From assembly GCA_965202955.1 (NCBI GenBank), contig OZ241871.1, forward strand, positions 248,001 to 312,000: 64,000 nt of DNA. Direction: 5' to 3'. The notes beneath the pieces were generated by a model. That model saw only the letters and a list, made by a program, of their open reading frames with translations, searched no databases and had not been told where the DNA came from. Both the position numbers and the translations under genes were made by a program. Origin of the DNA: Bin5 sp034422415 (GTDB taxonomy: Bacteria; Chloroflexota; Anaerolineae; Caldilineales; Caldilineaceae). Position 1 is the stretch's first letter. Each line of letters opens with the position of its first letter. Shown here piece by piece: positions 60,881 through 64,000 of the stretch.

Positions 60881-60921
60881 CAATTAGGGATAGCGGGCAG
60901 GGCACCCGCTATCCCTAATTG
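60881..60921 (-). repeat. Perfect 17-bp inverted repeat between binding-protein and permease genes
   Basis: Bases 60881-60897 and 60905-60921 are exact inverted copies (CAATTAGGGATAGCGGG and its complement) with a 7-base loop. In the minus-strand transcript this hairpin lies about 160 bases after the binding-protein stop and about 350 bases before the OppB start. It could stop 3' exonucleases and keep the binding protein more abundant than the permeases; only a short T run follows, so it is not a classic terminator. No gene was seen in the rest of the 60,535-61,079 gap. Confidence 0.85.
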
Positions 60922-61079
60922 GGGTCACGTCTTTACGGGGTTTGGACAGTTGTGCCGGTTGCAGACGGGACGCATGGGGCGACGGGTGCGCTCCGGCAGT
61001 GCATTCCCGGCGTGGGGATACGCCCCGCCTGCAGCCGGTTGCGGCGCCCGGTTCGAGACTGAATCGCCGGGCAGGACCG

Positions 61080-63137
61080 CTACTCGTCTTTATAGTAGAA
61101 CTGTTCCGAGCGGATGAGGCCCGGGGTCATGCCGGCCGTGTTGACAATCTGCCTGGGCGCAACATTCCCCATCCTGTCGTTGACGATGCGCGTGCCGAAG
61201 ATGACCGGCCCGGCGCCTACCGTGCCGATGGTCCACGTCTGGTCGGCGATGATTTTCCACATCTCCTTGACCTGCGCGATGACCTCTTCGTCTGTTTGGA
61301 ATCCGCCCAGCTCGTACCACATCTCCATCACGCGGCGCATCTCAGGCGGCGGCTCCAGGCCGGAGGCCCCGCGCGAGTCAAACCACTCACCGTACAGAGG
61401 CCCGGAGGCATAACCGCCGGCCCCATTCGGGAAGGCCGTCGAGGCGAGACTGACGATATTGTCCCCGACTTCCCACATCCAGATCTGGTGCTGGTTGGCG
61501 GCAGTCATCGTCTCTCCCTGGCTGCGCTCCACCGCACGGATGTCGAGTTGAATGCCGATCGCCTTCCACTGGTCGTTGATCATTTCGCTGATCTGAGGGA
61601 AGGGAAGGAAGGCTTCGGACGCGGCCAGCACCTCGAAGATCAGCGGCTCGCCGTTGTCTGTCCGCAGACGGTTGCCGTCGGCATCCTTCTCTGTCAAGCC
61701 CAGATCATCCAGCATCTGATTGGCGGTGTCGGGATCGTAGGTGTGCCAGTACATTCGGTAGAGGACACCATTCTCGTCCGCGCCCGGTGAGAAGGGATTC
61801 GTCTCGACCGGCAGCACGTTGCCCCCCTCGGCCAGACCGAGGAAGAAGGCCTCGTTGATCTGCTCGCGGTCAATTCCCAGGGAAATCGCGCGGCGGAACT
61901 CCAGCGAGTTGATCCACTTGACGATCTCCGGGTCGCCGTCATAGCTCATGTTGAAGATGAGGCCGGCCTGCGTGCCTCTCTCGGTCGGGTCGAGGAAAAC
62001 GTCATAGCCGCCCCGCTCCTGGTTTTCGAGGAAGAGGGGGAGATTGACGATGTCGATGTGCCGGGCCTGGAAGTCGTATTCTCCGGCGACGGCCCGCAGG
62101 TTGATCACGTCAACCGACTCCGCCACCTCCAATACAATGTAGTCGTGGTAGGGGAGCTGATTGCCCGCTGTGTCCACTTCCCAGTAATAGGGATTACGCT
62201 CCAGCACCCAGCTCGGATTGTTGATTGCGATCGAGGTTGTCCAGGGCGTGACAGCGGGCAGGTCAGGATTGCCCTGCCAGCTCATCTTTGATTTGAGCAG
62301 ATTGACCCAGTTGTCAAAGCCTGCCTCGTCAGCCTGGGCGTCGACCTGCTCCTGCGAAGTATAGCTGGGAAGGTACTGCTTCAGGTAGTGCGCCGGCGCA
62401 AAACCTCCCATGCCTGTATGTCCCCAATTGGCCTGGCTGGCAATTAGTGAGAAGCCGGCCAGCGCCTGGTGGAAGAGGAAATTGGGCGACGGCAATATGT
62501 ACTTGACCGTCGTTTCGTCTACAGCCACGACCTGGCTGCCGACCGGCAGGTCTACGCCGGGGACCGCAATGATCTCTGTATTGCTGTAGATGTCGTCGAA
62601 CCAGAAGACAAAGTCAGCGGAGGTGAAGGGCGCGCCATCGGACCATCTCATTCCCTTGCGGAGGAAGATCGTCCATTCGGTGCCATCGTCGCTGCGTTCC
62701 CAGCCTTTGGCGATGTTGGGAATGACCTCGGTCATATCATACTTCCAGAACAGGATGTGATCATGGGCGCCGTAGCGCTTGGGGTTCCAGGCGTCGCCCG
62801 GTCCAGTGAAACCGCGGCGTACAATGCCACCGTACTGACCGATTTCATTGAGGGGCCTGAGCACCAGCGGTTCCTGCGGCAATCGCTCCTCGACGGGGGG
62901 AAGTTTGCCCGCATCGACCATCTCCTGGAGCATCGGCGCGTCATCGTATGAGTCGGGCCACTCGGCCGGGTCGAGAACGACCTCCGGCCCTGACAGGCCT
63001 TCCCTGATAAGCTCGCGTCCGATTGGAATCGGGGTGGGGGTTACTACGACCTCAACCTCTACGACCTCTGCCCCGCACGCTGTAAGCAGCAAGGCGGCGA
63101 TCATCAGACATGCGAAAGCATGGGATAGGTTACGCAT
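61080..63137 (-). CDS. ABC importer substrate-binding lipoprotein (SBP family 5)
   Basis: A 685-residue exported lipoprotein. The lipobox LLLTACGAE follows the start MRNLSHAF; the ribosome site GGAGGAG is ideal, whereas the longer frame (to 63221) lacks one. The body shows family 5 (DppA/OppA) marks: a GWERSDDGTEWTIFLRKGMRWSDG-type stretch (spanning about 140-165), FTSADFVFW, YYWEVDTAGNQLPYHDYI and EFRRAISLGIDREQI. The ligand may be a peptide, an oligosaccharide or an opine-like compound. It is the head of the importer locus, with its own promoter. Confidence 0.93.
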   Translation of the reverse strand: MRNLSHAFACLMIAALLLTACGAEVVEVEVVVTPTPIPIGRELIREGLSGPEVVLDPAEWPDSYDDAPMLQEMVDAGKLPPVEERLPQEPLVLRPLNEIGQYGGIVRRGFTGPGDAWNPKRYGAHDHILFWKYDMTEVIPNIAKGWERSDDGTEWTIFLRKGMRWSDGAPFTSADFVFWFDDIYSNTEIIAVPGVDLPVGSQVVAVDETTVKYILPSPNFLFHQALAGFSLIASQANWGHTGMGGFAPAHYLKQYLPSYTSQEQVDAQADEAGFDNWVNLLKSKMSWQGNPDLPAVTPWTTSIAINNPSWVLERNPYYWEVDTAGNQLPYHDYIVLEVAESVDVINLRAVAGEYDFQARHIDIVNLPLFLENQERGGYDVFLDPTERGTQAGLIFNMSYDGDPEIVKWINSLEFRRAISLGIDREQINEAFFLGLAEGGNVLPVETNPFSPGADENGVLYRMYWHTYDPDTANQMLDDLGLTEKDADGNRLRTDNGEPLIFEVLAASEAFLPFPQISEMINDQWKAIGIQLDIRAVERSQGETMTAANQHQIWMWEVGDNIVSLASTAFPNGAGGYASGPLYGEWFDSRGASGLEPPPEMRRVMEMWYELGGFQTDEEVIAQVKEMWKIIADQTWTIGTVGAGPVIFGTRIVNDRMGNVAPRQIVNTAGMTPGLIRSEQFYYKDE

Positions 63138-63380
63138 TTTCTCCTCCGGTCCTTTGTACTTCATAGCGGTATGAAGGTGACACGTATTGCTTCTGCTTTC
63201 GACACGAACATAAGCCGGCATTCAGATTCGTTCAGGCGGCACTGAGAATCTCGACGAGTAATCTGTCTGGTCACCTCCTTTGCGGCGCGGCATGCAGCGC
63301 GAAAGTCCAGGCTCAGACGGGGAAAAGGGGAAGAATGCATCCCGTCTGATTCCGACTGATATCCCTCTGTTGGGTTGTAG

Positions 63381-63409
63381 ACAATATCATATATTCTATG
63401 GTCCCGCAA
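63381..63409 (-). promoter_or_regulatory. Possible promoter of the importer binding-protein gene
   Basis: TTGCGG (63404-63409) and TATTGT (63381-63386) with 17-base spacing on the minus strand, in an AT-rich stretch. The leader would be about 235 bases. Confidence 0.45.
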
Positions 63410-63421
63410 CCACCCGGAATT

Positions 63422-64000
63422 TGCGGCAGTTCCCTACATTTTTGGAAAACAAGCCCCTGCACCCTAGCCCCCCGGGGCTCCCGGCAACTGCAAGAGCCAC
63501 CATCTCTTGGTACTGTTTTGCGCAACCTAAGTCAACGCGGCCGCAGTCCCGCCCCCAGGCTGGTATTCAACCTGATATGGGGGCGCCGCCCGCGTTGAGA
63601 AGGAGCTTCCGGCTTTCTGTTGGCGGCTCCCTCAGTCCCGTCAGCTTGTCGCTGTGAACTGCTCCCGCACTGAACCGCACCCGCAGTCCAGCCGACAGGG
63701 GCCAGGCAGGCGCGCGCAACATGCCGGCTGCGAAGCGCGCTGAATCGGATGACAGGCCGGCGTTCTGCCCGCCATCTGCTTGCGATTACATCTGCCAGTC
63801 AGAAGGTGAAAGGTATATTCCGCTGAGTGGTCTTCTCAGGCAGTCGAAAACACATGCTTTGAGGACGGGCGAACCGCACGCCAACCGACCGTGAGAACTC
63901 CTGTCTTGGGGACTGATGGATGCAGGCCGGATGGTACGCCAGGCCAGGAAAGGGCGGCCGCCAAGAGCCCTGGCTCGCCGCCTGTCTGCTTCCAAGGGAA
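63422..64000. other. No gene recognised
   Basis: About 580 bases at the right edge. Short reading frames exist on both strands, but none shows a recognisable domain, ribosome site or signal peptide. It is likely an intergenic region upstream of the importer locus or the edge of a gene outside the window. Confidence 0.5.

Noticed and set aside
63786..63995. 69-codon minus-strand frame at the right edge
   Set aside because: Arg-rich, no ribosome site or motif; not distinguishable from chance in this composition.
1..64000. tRNA or rRNA genes, CRISPR arrays, insertion sequences
   Set aside because: I looked for T-arm-like GTTCGAATCC patterns, regularly spaced repeats and transposase motifs on both strands and saw none convincing.

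Overview
The window is GC-rich, densely coded bacterial DNA, most likely from a member of the Chloroflexota (Anaerolineae/Caldilineales-like). That assignment is an inference. It rests on an archaeal-type isopentenyl phosphate kinase, which is rare in bacteria but known from Roseiflexus-type Chloroflexota, together with a selenocysteine synthase, large dipeptide-type ABC systems, a zinc-ribbon/LysM envelope protein and a class A penicillin-binding protein with a long C-terminal extension. No rRNA, tRNA, CRISPR array or insertion sequence was recognised.

Layout. 1-2.7 kb (minus): two half-subunits of a heterodimeric ABC exporter behind a short leader ORF and mutually exclusive RNA hairpins, which together look like a translation-sensing attenuator. 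2.7-6.0 kb (plus): a membrane-anchored sugar/aldose dehydrogenase fused to a cytochrome c domain, then an SDR oxidoreductase. 6.0-12.5 kb (minus): one cobalamin uptake, salvage and adenosylation operon (btuF, cobS, cobU, btuC, btuD, a PduO-type adenosyltransferase and a thin [2Fe-2S] ferredoxin), with a strong promoter, a cobalamin riboswitch and a terminator at its end. 12.5-18.1 kb (plus): fmdB-like gene, hisZ, hisG, a sugar 3,5-epimerase, selA and ipk. 18.1-27.8 kb (plus): rseP, a zinc-ribbon/LysM protein, then five translationally coupled genes (HEAT, unknown, TPR, FecR-like, GT39 glycosyltransferase), a UbiA-like prenyltransferase and a small membrane protein.

27.9-35.5 kb (minus): an OLD-family ATPase/TOPRIM nuclease in DNA poorer in GC than its surroundings, trmB, thrC, and an acyl-CoA dehydrogenase-etfB-etfA operon. 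35.5-43 kb: a frameshifted gene sharing a domain with the dehydrogenase at 3 kb, a CPBP protease, a GT2 glycosyltransferase, a PH-like membrane protein, surE and a class A penicillin-binding protein. 43-50 kb (minus): methyltransferase, ubiE/menG, a STAND-type ATPase, and a very large receptor with an extracellular beta-propeller, a Y_Y_Y-like domain, one membrane helix and a second STAND-type ATPase in place of a histidine kinase. Its promoter carries a palindrome between -35 and -10.

50-51.5 kb (plus): a GcvT-family protein and a cupin. 51.5-63.4 kb (minus): a catabolic locus with a dipeptide/oligopeptide-type ABC importer (binding protein, two permeases, two ATPases) followed by an HpaI-type aldolase, a TIM-barrel isomerase, an M24 peptidase, a decayed sialidase-like fragment and a Gfo/Idh/MocA oxidoreductase. 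The last 0.6 kb has no gene I can support.

The most unusual items are the leader-peptide/attenuator in front of the exporter, the propeller-STAND receptor with its operator-bearing promoter, the low-GC OLD nuclease, and the coupled HEAT/TPR/FecR/GT39 operon.
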